From: Microplitis mediator
Lineage: Eukaryota > Arthropoda > Insecta > Hymenoptera > Braconidae
Assembly: GCF_029852145.1 (NCBI RefSeq)
Contig: NC_079977.1
Coordinates: 19,098,781 to 19,162,780 of the forward strand
Direction: 5' to 3'
DNA length: 64,000 bases
Part shown: one piece after another, positions 10,830-23,100 of the stretch
Layout: each line of letters begins with the position of its first letter
Position numbering within the stretch: position 1 is the stretch's first letter
Program-made: the position numbers and the translations under genes
The notes under the pieces: generated by a model
The model's database searches: none
What the model saw: the letters and a program-made list of their open reading frames with translations, nothing else
What the model was told of the DNA's origin: nothing

Positions 10830-11043
10830 TTTTTAAGTATACCTTGAAGCACAGTAATATTTCTATGCGGGAAGTCATTAGACGATGTGACATTGAACTA
10901 ATTGAACCTCAAATCACTGAAGCAATCAACTAGTAATCAATATTTCTCTTCTGACTACAGTGCGTGATTTTTGTAGCAGTGGTTTTAGTGTGGAAATAAT
11001 TAATTCTTCAAAGCTTGATTGGCTTTATTTTACCAGCAATACT
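10830..11043 (+). pseudogene. Disrupted copy of a conserved upstream open frame
   Basis: This segment matches 42765-42985. There a frame runs from an acceptor-like TCAG and reads FKYTLKHSNISMWEVIRLC and onwards to a stop. Here one base is missing in ACTGAA-GCAATCAAC, so the frame ends early at 10931-10933. It lies just 5' of the signal-peptide exon of gene A. It may be the last exon of an unrelated gene carried along in the duplication, or conserved 5' sequence. I do not recognise the peptide. Confidence 0.4.
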
Positions 11044-11061
11044 GTATAAAATTAGTGTACA

Positions 11062-11184
11062 ATGTTAATAAAACATTTATTCTACACTTTGCATATATAT
11101 TTAGCTGCATTGACAGTATGGATGATTCGTGCACAGGAAAAAAATAGCAGTGAGAATAATCAATGCGCCAAAAACAATGAACAA
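11062..11184 (+). CDS. Gene A exon 1: signal peptide and start of knottin-like domain
   Basis: The ATG lies in context ACAATG and the exon ends in phase 0 before GTAAAA at 11185 (41 codons). A hydrophobic core (YTLHIYLAALTVWMI) is followed by a plausible signal-peptidase site near RA-QE. The tail QCAKNNEQ supplies the first cysteine of a six-cysteine domain finished in exon 2. The exon is too short for an automatic open-frame list. The gene C counterpart is at 42998-43120. Confidence 0.75.
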
Positions 11185-14100
11185 GTAAAATTCTTTAAGT
11201 AATCATTTATGAATGAGATATAGTAGGAAAGAAAAAGGCACTTTTGAATACTTTTATCTTATTTCATTATTACTTTTAATGTGATAAACATATAATATCT
11301 TTTACGCCTTAATCGATGCATTGGTCATTTAGCTTTCATAATGCACTTTAGTTAATTGAAAAAAAGTGCTTCATCGAAACTACATTGTTAATTTAAAAAA
11401 AGAGAATTTTGTTCAAAGGTGCCCCTCAGAGGGCATCTCTAAATTATCCTGCTATATTTTCCATGATTACCTGCATGGGAATTTCAGAATTCAGTGTCAG
11501 CAGCCAGTAAGAAACTACCTGGGTCGAAAAATTTGATCTGATTTTAGTCTAACTAGACTGTATTTGGACTACTCGGTCTGTTATTGAACTTCTATAAAAA
11601 TTTTAATCTGTTTTTGATCTACCCGGACCGAAAAATTTTTGACCCTGGTAGTTAATTTCAAGTCGATGATGCGGAGAACTTTAAGAGAACGAGAAATCTG
11701 TAATTTGCAGTCACTTATTAGTCAATAAATAAGACAAAAAAATTATTTTCACTCATTTTTAGTAATTTTATTCGGTTTATTAAATCTGTCACTCAAAAAA
11801 TGAAATAAGTAAACGCAAGTGACAAGTAAACAAATGAGAATAATAAGGCTGCAAATGAACATTAAACATAACAAACGCCGTGCTGAAACAATTGTGTTTC
11901 TGCCTACTGTATGCAGGTGTTAGTGAATTACGAATTCACTTGTAGTTCTTTGCTGCATCGGCTCGAAATTAGCTCGTTCCAACTGGCTTTAGAGACACTG
12001 AAACTTGAAGTTTCGACGCTGGTATCATGAAATTCTTAACTCTAATGGTGATGATATTTATTGAATTTATTTAGTGTGATCCTCGAAATTTACTACCATG
12101 CTGTGATGATAATTTCACCTGTAAACTGAAAGAATCGAGGGGTGGATTCGTCTGTGGAGAAAAAGGTAATGAATGACAAATGCCCTTGTGGATCACAAGT
12201 ACGGTAAATTACTGTAATATACTACATTTTGCTACAATTTACGCTAAAATAGGTACTTCTACGGCAAACAAGCAGCAAAACTATCTCGTTCTTTTTTTTG
12301 CAATTTAATATTATTTTTACTAGGAATTTCCGAGAAAAAAAGGTTTAGATCTGACCACATATAATTCTATCTGATCAGATCATCCAGATCTCGTCAGATA
12401 GAGATAATTTAAAGATCTGACCAGATCTGATTTGTCAAATCTGATCAGATATAATTACACTGTAAAAAATCACCGGGGTAAGTCCAAACGGTGTAGGTGT
12501 TAAAATTATCGGTGTTAAATTTGCCCCCGAAAGTGGTGTGAAAATAACGCCGCCACCGGTGTAAATATTCTAGACCGGTGTTAAAATAACGCCGCCGCCG
12601 GTGTAGACATTCTTTACCAGTGTTAAAATATTTTATTTTGTGAATATTTTTACTTACTCGATCACTATACTTGTTAATAAATGATATTCTTTATTAATTT
12701 TCATAAAGAACTGACATTTTTTGTGTTTTATAATCTTTGAAGTTAATAATCCAAGCGGACGCAGTTTACCCTACTTTTACACCGATGTTACTCCGCTTTT
12801 ACACCGGTTACCCCGCATTTGCTCCGATTTTACTCCGCTTTTACACCAGTTACCCCGCCTTTACACCGATTTTACTCCGCTTTTACACCGGTTACCCCGA
12901 TTTAACACTGGTATTTTTAACACCAGTGTAATTTTATTTTAACACCGGGCGGAGTTAAAATGAGTCCATTTTTAACACCGCTCTTTTTACAGTGTAGGAA
13001 TTTCTGAGAAAAAAGGTTTGGATCTGACCACATATAATTCTATCTGATCAGATCATCCAGATCTCGTCAGATAGAGATAATTTAAAGATCTGACCAGATC
13101 TGATTTGTCAAATCTGATCAGATATAATTACACTGTAAAAAATCACCGGGGTAAGTCCAAACGGTGTAGGTGTTAAAATTATCGGTGTTAAATTTACCGC
13201 CGAAAGCAGTGTGAAAATAACGCCGCCACCGGTGTAAATATTCTAGTCCAGTGTTAAAATAACGCCGCCACCGGTGTAGACATTCTTTACCAGTGTTAAA
13301 ATATTTTATTTTGTGAATATTTTTACTTACTCGATCACTATACTTGTTAATAAATGATATTCTTTATTAATTTTCATAAAGAACTGACATTTTTTGTGTT
13401 TTATAATCTTTGAAGTTAATAATCCAAGCGGACGCAGTTTACCCTACTTTTACACCGATGTTACTCCGCTTTTACACCGGTTACCCCGCATTTGCTCCGA
13501 TTTTACTCCGCTTTTACACCGGTTACCCCGATTTAACACTGGTATTTTTAACACCAGTGTAATTTTATTTTAACACCGGGCGGAGTTAAAATGAGTCCAT
13601 TTTTAACACCGCTCTTTTTACAGTGTAGGAATTTCTGAGAAAAAAGGTTTGGATCTGACCACATATAATTCTATCTGATCAGATCATCCAGATCTCGTCA
13701 GATAGAGATAATTTAAAGATCTGACCAGATCTGATTTGTCAAATCTGATCAGATATAATTACACTGTAAAAAATCACCGGGGTAAGTCCAAACGGTGTAG
13801 GTGTTAAAATTATCGGTGTTAAATTTGCCCCCGAAAGTGGTGTGAAAATAACGCCGCCACCGGTGTAAATATTCTAGACCGGTGTTAAAATAACGCCGCC
13901 GCTGGTGTAGACATTCTTTACCAGTGTTAAAATATTTTACTTTGTGAATATTTTTACTTACTCGATCACTGTACTTGTTAATAAATAATATTCTTTATTA
14001 ATTTTCATAAAGTACTGACATTTTTTGTGTTTTATAATCTTTAAAGTTAATACTCCAAGCGGACGGAATTCACCCCGCTTTTACACCGATGTTACTCCGT

Positions 14101-17100
14101 TTTAACACCGGTTACCCCGCTTTTACTCCGCTTTTACACCGGTTACCCTGATTTAACACCGGTATTTTTAACACCGGTGTAATTTTATTTTAACACCGGG
14201 CGGAGTTAAAATGAGTCCATTTTTAACACCGCTCTTTTTACAGTGTATATGTGGTCAAATCTAAACCTTTTTCCCCCGGTGGCCACTGTTTTTCCTTTGC
14301 AACTAATTACTTCTCGCCCTCAGAGCAGTCTTCGAAAAATTGCCTCCCCTACTTAACTTCTAATTGAGTCTTGGGGACGAGATACCCCAATACTATAGTA
14401 ATACGACTTACATCGTATAAAAATTAGATTTTGGTAATGATTACACCGGCACACAAAAAAAAATAAGTTCTCTGTACTTTTGACGGGACCGATTTATTCC
14501 CATGTATTTTGACCCGCTGAATCCGAATCCGAGGTCCGTTTAACCCGTACACCCTCAGATTTTTAGAAAACTTTAAAAAACCTCAAAAATACACAAAAAT
14601 CGACCGTTTTTTAAATTTATAAATTTTTTTAACCCTAACTAAGCATGATTTTTATGTATTTCGGTCCTCTACATACTAACCTGAAGTTTACTTAAAACAT
14701 TAGCCATTTAAAGTCTGAGTAAATCCCAAAAAACCCCAAAAAATTGCAAAAAAGCAAAAAAATTCTTAGTATTGTGATGAAAACAATTTTATAGGGCTAA
14801 ATAAATAATTATTTTCATGTATGTTTATCTGTCACATATAATTCTCGAACATCCATGGCTCAGACATCTCTAAAATTTTAAATAAATCGCGAAAATTCCC
14901 AAAAAATCGAAAAAAATATAATTTGGTATAACAAAAATCAATTTTTAAATCGAAATAAATAAAATAAATCATATTGTTCGATCTGTGATATATATATATA
15001 AAAAATATTTTGGCCTAAAACATAAAAAAATTTTAATATGCTCCAAAAAATTTTTTTCATCACAATACTAAGAATTTTTTTGCTTTTTTGCAATTTTTTG
15101 GGGTTTTTTGGGATTTACTCAGACTTTAAATGGCTAATGTTTCAAATAAACTTCAGGTTAGTATGGGGAGGACCGAAATACATAAAAATCATGCTTAGTT
15201 AGGGTTAAAAAAATTTATAAATTTAAAAAACGGTTGATTTTTGTGTATTTTTGAGGTTTTTTAAAGTTTTCTAAAAATCTGAGGGTGTACGGGTTAAACG
15301 GACCTCGGATTCGGATTCAGCGGGTCAAAATACATGGGAATAAATCGGTCCCGTCAAAAGTACAGAGAACTTATTTTTTTTTGTGTGCCGGTGTTATTAT
15401 ACTTATGGTAATAGTTTCCATAGTCACATAGAAATAAATTCTTTATTTACATAGGATCGGTTCTTAAGTGCATATGGAAATACATACTCTGCATTATGGT
15501 AATGGGTTCCATAATATGTGTAGAATATTCCCATACGATTATAGTAATCGTAACTATACTACTATAGTAAACATTACCATCGTGATGTATTATGAAGCCC
15601 GCCCACTGGCCACTAAACTGAACCATCTTATTAATTTTTAGTAAATCGTGATGTTAAATTGATATACTATTAATCAATTTCAAGATATGCCTGTTAATTT
15701 TTATGTATTGCACGCCTCGGAAGCGAAGTGGAGAGGTTGTGCTTTATAACCGACCTGTCAAGGTCACACGAATTCCACTCATTAAAGTGCATATATTTTT
15801 TTTCTATTACTCTTACGCATTATGAAAAGCACATCAATATAAAGCTGAAACACTAATAAATAATCCTGATACTTTTTTTAATTTGTCCAATATGTATTAA
15901 TATAAAAAAAAGTTCATTAAAAAAAATTTATCGTGGACGTCCATTAGTCTGTGGTTAAAAAAAAACGGCGTGGTACGGATATCTCGAGAATGACTTGACG
16001 AAACTACTTAATTTTTTTTTCACAATTTTCAGAATTAAGCAAAGAAGGTTCCTTTCGAAAATCACTACTGTAGGCCTTCTCGTTTTTTTAAAAATAAATC
16101 ATTACGGTTAAAAACGGCAATCTTACATGTAAACAAACACACACTGCCGCCATTTTTCATTAGGAATGTTCTCCTTATTTTTTTTTTTTTTACTTTTATT
16201 ACCGTATATTTATCATGGAAATTTCTATGGGAAAAGAGCGGGATATTCAATTTTATTCGAAATTTAACTTTTAAAAAAAAACATAACATGAGCTTTCGAG
16301 GCGTGCACTTTTGGATTTTCCAAATTTTTAATATTAGTAGTAATTTATAACGACTCAATTGTCATTAAAACAATTTTAGATTTTTTTTCCATTCACGTAC
16401 ACCTTCGAAAATAGTCGAGAATAACATTTTGACGAGCTTTAAAAGTCCAAATGTTTTCTTTTAAAACTTTAGGTTGCATGACTGTCAGAATTAATATAAA
16501 TTAACTCATTTTACTCGCAAAATTTGATGTACTCATAACCATATCCCTTCCTTTAACGAACTTCTTATCGAGTACAATAGTTTAAAATTAAACGAATAAT
16601 CTTCCTTAATTTAAAATGCAGTAACACTCGGACATTCCTGTCAAAATAACGATGATTGTAGGAACATAAATCATGCAACATGTTCGAAAAATAAGATCTG
16701 TGACTGTAAACCAAATAAAATCTGGGTGAATGCAACCTACTGCGCACCAGCGTTGAGAGCGTTTTGTTGGAACGGCGAAAAATGTGCAACTGATCATGCT
16801 TTTTGTATTGATAATGAATGTCAATGCGATGAAAGTTCTGTACAGCAATCCAATGATCAATGCTTACCAAGTAATTAAATGAGATTTAATAATAACAATA
16901 CTATCGTTTTAAGAATCCTGGAGGAGTTCCTGATAATAGCAGTTCTGCTCGTGACATTCCGAAACAAAATCGATACTTTTACAGAACTCAGAAAATTTCG
17001 TGAGTCCATACTACAGTGCTTTAACAAAACTGATACAGAACATTATCAATGGTTTTGATGACGTTAGATTTTTTTAAATGTTATAATACACTCTTAGAAC

Positions 17101-20100
17101 ATCCTATAGTTCTTTTTTTAAGCATTTCTGGACTATTGATCATAAAACGAACACCGTAGAGACTCATAAAGTTGGAGAATTGTATTTCGAATCATTTACG
17201 TCACTTACACGGAAAAAAATTAATCGTGAATGCAACATGATGCAGTCTTGGTAAATAAACATGATGAAATCATGTTGCATTTACATGATTTGTCATGTTT
17301 CGGCAACATGATAATCATGTTGTGGTAACATGAGAAAATCATTTTGCATTCACATGATTTGTCATGTTTCGGCTACATGAAAATCATGTTGCTGCCACAA
17401 TATGTCATGTAGCTGAAACATGACAAATCATGTTGCCGCCACATGATTTTATCATGTTACCGCAACATGATTATCATGTAGCCGAAACATGACAAGTCAT
17501 GTAAATGCAACATGATTATCATGTAGCCGAAACATGACAAGTCATGTAAATGCAACATGATTTTTCTCATGTTACCGCAACATGATTATCATGTAGCCGA
17601 AACATGACAAATCATGTGAATGCAACATGATTTTCTCATGTTACCGCAACATGACTATCATGTAGCCGAAACATGACAAATCATGTGAATGCAACATGAT
17701 TTCATCATGTTTATTTACCAAAACTGCATGATGTTGCATTCACGATTAATTTTTTTCCGTGTATAAGCATAACTCCTTAATTATCTAGAAAGGAACGTTA
17801 TTATTATTTCATTCTGGAATTTGCCTGATAAAATTTTATAAAGTTTTACAAAAATTTATGAGGTTTTGGAAATTTCACTGTCAAGTCTTAAAAAAATATA
17901 TGAAATTTTGTACAATTGTATGAATTTTATAAAATTCTATTAATTTTTGCTGTAAAATTTCTTGAAATTGTATCAAATTTCATATGGTTTTATTAAATTT
18001 TTGAAAAATATTTTTTACCGAATTCATGAAATTTTATAAAGACATTATTTCCCGGGTAATTTTACTCAAGTCTTAAAGATCATCTACAGAGCCATCAGTA
18101 AAATCTAAGGAACTTTTAAAATTTCCATAAAGCCGGCAGTGGTACGTTATCCAATATAACTTAGGGACATTTTTATGAATATCAGCGGCATTTGCGCTGT
18201 TCGCAATGTTGCAAAATAATTACTGTAAAGCCGTGCGTAAAGTTTTTAAAAATCTTCCGTGAATGATTTATAAATTCCTACGGGATTTGCGCCATGGCTG
18301 AAGTTTTAAAAATGTCTATAGAATATTCTAAAAGTGTATAATATTATTTGGTGAATTTTAGCAGCACTCGATTTAGCGTCAGCCCTCGCGGTTTTGCGAA
18401 TGCCGTAAATTTCCGGCATTTATACACATGCCGTAAATTTACCGTAATAATATGGTTATATTGGCCAGATTTTTTGCTGTACTTATACTGTAGAGTTACC
18501 AGTTTATTATAGTAAAATTACTATAAAAATGCCAAACTTTTACCAAAAAAATGCCGTAAAAAAACTATAAAAATGCCGAACTTTTACCGAAAAAATGCTA
18601 TATAAATACCGCAATAACGCGATAATTTTATAATAATAAAATCGTATTTTTTTGGTAATTATACCGTAGATATCCTGCGATTTTGCCAGATTTATCCTGA
18701 TATAATGAAAAATTGTAAAAAATTTGGTTTTATTTTATATTTGCTTCTGCGGTTAAAATCATCGAAAATGTGCAAAGTGTAAAATTTTATATTTTATTCT
18801 ATTAGTTCACACATTTCTTATTGAAACAAAAGAATGTAAGTGAAAATAAGAATCCGGGAAAATTGAGGTTTTCAATATTCTTAAGTTTGTTTGTATAGAT
18901 ATAAATACAATTAGTATCAACTTTGAATAAGCGATTTGGCATAATGGTTATCAGATCAGGCTCTAAATCATTAGGACTCGGGATCGAGCTCACGAGTTGG
19001 CGGGTTTTTTTTTTTTTTTTTTTTTTTCATGACAGTTATTGTACATATAACTTTATAATGTTATATATAATTATATATAATTAAATAAAATTTTATATAA
19101 TTATATATAATTTTTGTTCCGGGTGGAACGGTTTAATGCTGCAAAAATGCCGAAAATATGCTGTATAATTACGGTTTTAATGCTGTTAAAATACCGTATT
19201 TTTTCTGTTTTATTACCGTAAATATTCTGAATTTTTTTCGTAAATTTTTGGTAGTAATGCGGCAAAAAAACTGGCCAAAATAACTTGAATAATACCATAT
19301 TTATGCAGTATTTATACCGTATAATTCCGGTATTATTTCGGTATTTCCAAAACCGCGAGGGAGTGCAACAGTGAAGTTCTGATAAAGCATTATAGAACAT
19401 GTTGAAAAATATCTTATAGATACCTCCGGTGTTTCGTAATTTTCAATGCTCTTTCTAGGGTTCGTGTATTTCTGAATTGTATTGGTAAGTCTTGCAGCTG
19501 AATGTTTTAAGTATCATCGGGTTTTTCTTGTGAATTTTTGAAGTTCTGTCAAAGTACCGACTGGTGATCCAAAATGTCCTACGAGCGGAAAAGTTCTTGG
19601 GAAGAATCTCTCTGGGATTGCTAAGGTACTTTTTTTTACACCGGATTGTCGTCATTCCAGAGCTATTAGGTTCGTTTTGTAAAACTGATTCTGATTGTGG
19701 AAGAGTTAAGTTTGCCGAATGTTCGAAAACTGAGATTTGTACATGCTCATTGAATACACTCACTGTTAATGGAACCTGTGCACCAATTTTAAATGAAGTC
19801 TGCCAGACAGATGCCGACTGCAAAGTGGATAACTCTGAGTGTTTTGGTAACGTGTGCGAATGCAAATCAATGTTTCAAGCTATTGCTAATACTGAATGTA
19901 AAAGACGTAAGTTCAAAATTATTATATTCACCTTATAAACTTGATAGTATATATTAATTTTTACATCTTGTAGAACTTACGATAAGTATTGTAATTGTGT
20001 GTCGGATTTGAGAAGCAAGTTGTAGATGAGTAATACACTAGAGCATAATATTAATAGTTAATTAATAAAGAAAATAGTCGAATGTTGGTTTACTTACAAT

Positions 20101-23100
20101 TATATTTCAGCAATGACAATACAGTCGGATTTCATTCACTTGAAACTTTCCGTCAATCTTGACCCCTACTACGAGCTTCTCTATCTTCCACCTGATACCC
20201 TAAATTTGTATGTGTCTTTGTATTATAATACAAAAAATATTCCGATCTTTAAACCCTAAGTTATTATCTTGAGCAAGGTACCTAACTGAAGATTTCTAGT
20301 AACCCGGGTGTAACGGCTAGTTCCCGGCTCGAATATACTTGCCAGTATCCATGGTGTTCAACGGGAATTTAAACAATCAAGACTTTATTTGAGAATTAAA
20401 TAATAAGCCTTTATTTAGATAAGAATTAAATAACACTTCTTTATTTATACAAGAATCAAATAACAAGCCTCTTTATTGCCTAGTTACAATTTATTCTTAC
20501 AGTTAATTACACGGCGCAATATGAATCTGTCCTCAAAATCGTCCGTGATCTATTCTACCGGTTCCTGGTTCCCCGGGTTGCCGAAAGGGTAACGAGTCGT
20601 CACCCCTCTAGCCCTAGTTCAACTCCTCTCTAAGGAATAAGCAATTAGTCTCTCACTCACTCCCACCTACTCGACTATGATCACCTGCCACCCCTTAGCA
20701 GAAGGCCTCAGAGTGGTGAAGTCCACTTTCTCGTGGGTTACTAGCTATCACTTACCTGTGTCTCAGTCAGACTTCAGATAACTGCAGCTTTCATTTTGAA
20801 ATATCCCTTATTTATTCTGTATTTCTTAGCACACTTAGGCATGGATTGTCGAGAATCCATAGACTGTCAAAACTTCCTAGCCCATTCAGAATGTTCTGAA
20901 GAAAAAAAATGTGCTTGTCGTCATGGTCATTATGAGATGAACGATACGACGTGTGCGCCAGCATTCAACGAAGCATGCATATATGGAGAAATATGTGCAA
21001 CCGAAAACTCTACTTGCATAAACTATAAATGTCAATGCAAACCTGGTTATGTTTATCGAGAATCCAAATGTGTGCCAAGTATATGATCTCATTTAATTTT
21101 CGATTAACTCAAAGTGTAAGTCTTCTGTAAAACTGTATTTTCGTTATTTACTGCAGAATATTTGGGAACGCCATGTCAAACCGTAAAAGATTGTGCGGGA
21201 ATCGAATTTTCAACATGTTCAGATGATCATATTTGTGTTTGCGAATTGAATCATGGAGGACCGGATTTATTAACTTGCTCACCACTTATAGGAGGTTTTT
21301 GTTTAGAAGATGATGATTGCGTCGTTCCAAATTCATATTGTTTACGTAATAAATGCGAGTGCATGGAAAATCATTTTGTTTCCTCAAATGATCTATGTAC
21401 ACCAGGTAAATATACTGATAATAAATGAAAATGAATTTATGAACCACGCAAATATATATAAATAACCAATTGCTTCGCGCCATCGCAGCGATTTTTGGAA
21501 AATTCCCTCCTCTACTTAACTTGCAATTGAGTCTTGGGGACGAGCCCTCTAAATTAAGGCACCCGGTGGCAAGTTGATAAAATAGTTAACGCTTACGGGG
21601 TACGTAGGGTCATCAATCAACCGTACACGAAAAGAAAATTATGGCAGCGGTTCCCATAATTTGGTGAAATTTTTTCCTATACCATCATAGGAATTACGAC
21701 TATAAATTATGGGAGCGGTTCCTATAATTATAGGAATGTTTCCCATAATTATAGGAATGTTTCCCATAACTATAGGAATAGTTCCTATAATTATGGGAAT
21801 GATGCCCATAACACTATAGGAATGGTTCCTATAATTATAGGAATGGTTCCTATAATTTATAGGAATACTTTCTATAATATTATAGGAACCATTCCCATAA
21901 TATTATGGGAATGGTTCCTATAATAGTATGGGAACTATTCCCATAATATTATGGGAATGATTCCCATAATGCAATTGGAATGGTTCGTATACCATTATGG
22001 GAATCATTCCCATAATATTATGGGAATAGTTCCCATACTATTATAGGAACCATTCCTATAATATTATGGGAATGGTTCCCATATTATCATGAAAAAATTA
22101 ATTTAAAGAAGTGTGGTAATCACTTCTACAATACACAGAAATATTATTAAACATAAAAACGAAAATTCAAACATTGAAAAAAAAAATCGTATATGGCAAA
22201 AAAACATTAAAATTTTTAACAAGAATTTTTTGTCAGCACAAAACATTCAAGAAAATTCAAATTTTGGGAAATTTCTGCAATATTGTGCAAAAAAAAATTT
22301 TATGATATTATAGGGATGGTTCCCATAACATTATGGGAATAGTTCCCATAATATTATAGGAATAGTTCCTATACCAATGTGGGAACCATTCCCATAATAG
22401 TATGGGAATGATTCCCATACCATTATGGGAATGGTTCCCATAATAGTATGGGAACTATTCTCATACTATTATGGGGATGGTTCCCATAATATATGGGAAC
22501 CATTCCTATAGTAGTATAGGTACTATTCCCATACCATTATGGGAACCATTCCCATAATGCATAGGAAAACTTCCCATAATTTTCTTTCCGTGTACGAAAT
22601 CAAGTTGTTTTAAATTTTAATATTTGAATTATACCCCATTACTGTGGTAATACGTCCTACATCGTATGGAAATTAGATTTTGGTAATGATTATCATATTT
22701 AAGGTAATAGTTCCCATAGTCACATAGAAATGAATTCTTTATATACATACGATCAGTTCTTAAGTGCATATGGAAATAAATACTCTACATTATGGTAATG
22801 GGTTTCATGATATATGTAGAATATCCCCGTATGTATATGGTAATCGTAACTGTACTACTATAGTAAACATTACCATCGTGGTGTATTATGAAGCCCGCCC
22901 ACTATCCACTAAATTGATCCATCTAATTAATGTTGAGTAAATCTTGATGTTAATTTGATATACTATTAATCGATTTCAAGATATTTGTGTTGATTTTTAT
23001 GTAATAGTAGTAATTTATAACGACTCAGTTGAAATTAAAACAATTTTCTATTTCTTTTTCATTTACGTGCACCTTCAAAAATAATCAAAAATAACATTTT

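Larger units (their letters stand above)
12331..14282. repeat. Tandem array of three element-containing units
   Basis: A unit made of a CACTGTAAAAA element plus ~136 bp of flank (GATCTGATCAGATATAATTA words) repeats three times with periods near 673 and 631 bp. The whole array is bounded by AGGTTTAGATCTGACCACATATA and its inverse TATATGTGGTCAAATCTAAACCT. An outer inverted-repeat element therefore seems to have trapped and amplified an inner one. Confidence 0.8.
12166..16621 (+). other. Intron 2 of gene A
   Basis: This 4.5-kb intron holds a tandemly amplified CACTGTAAAAA element array (12331-14282), a large foldback (14444-15393), an element at 15706-16310, and block-flanking sequence shared with the other D-to-A introns. 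Confidence 0.65.

Noticed and set aside
12721..12942. 73-codon plus frame with repeated PRLYTDFTPLLHRL
   Set aside because: It is a translation of the ACACCGGTTACCCCGC minisatellite in a mobile element, and its number of units changes between copies.
16065..16358. 97-codon minus frame as a transposase fragment
   Set aside because: It overlaps the end of an inverted-repeat element and has no catalytic motif I can identify.
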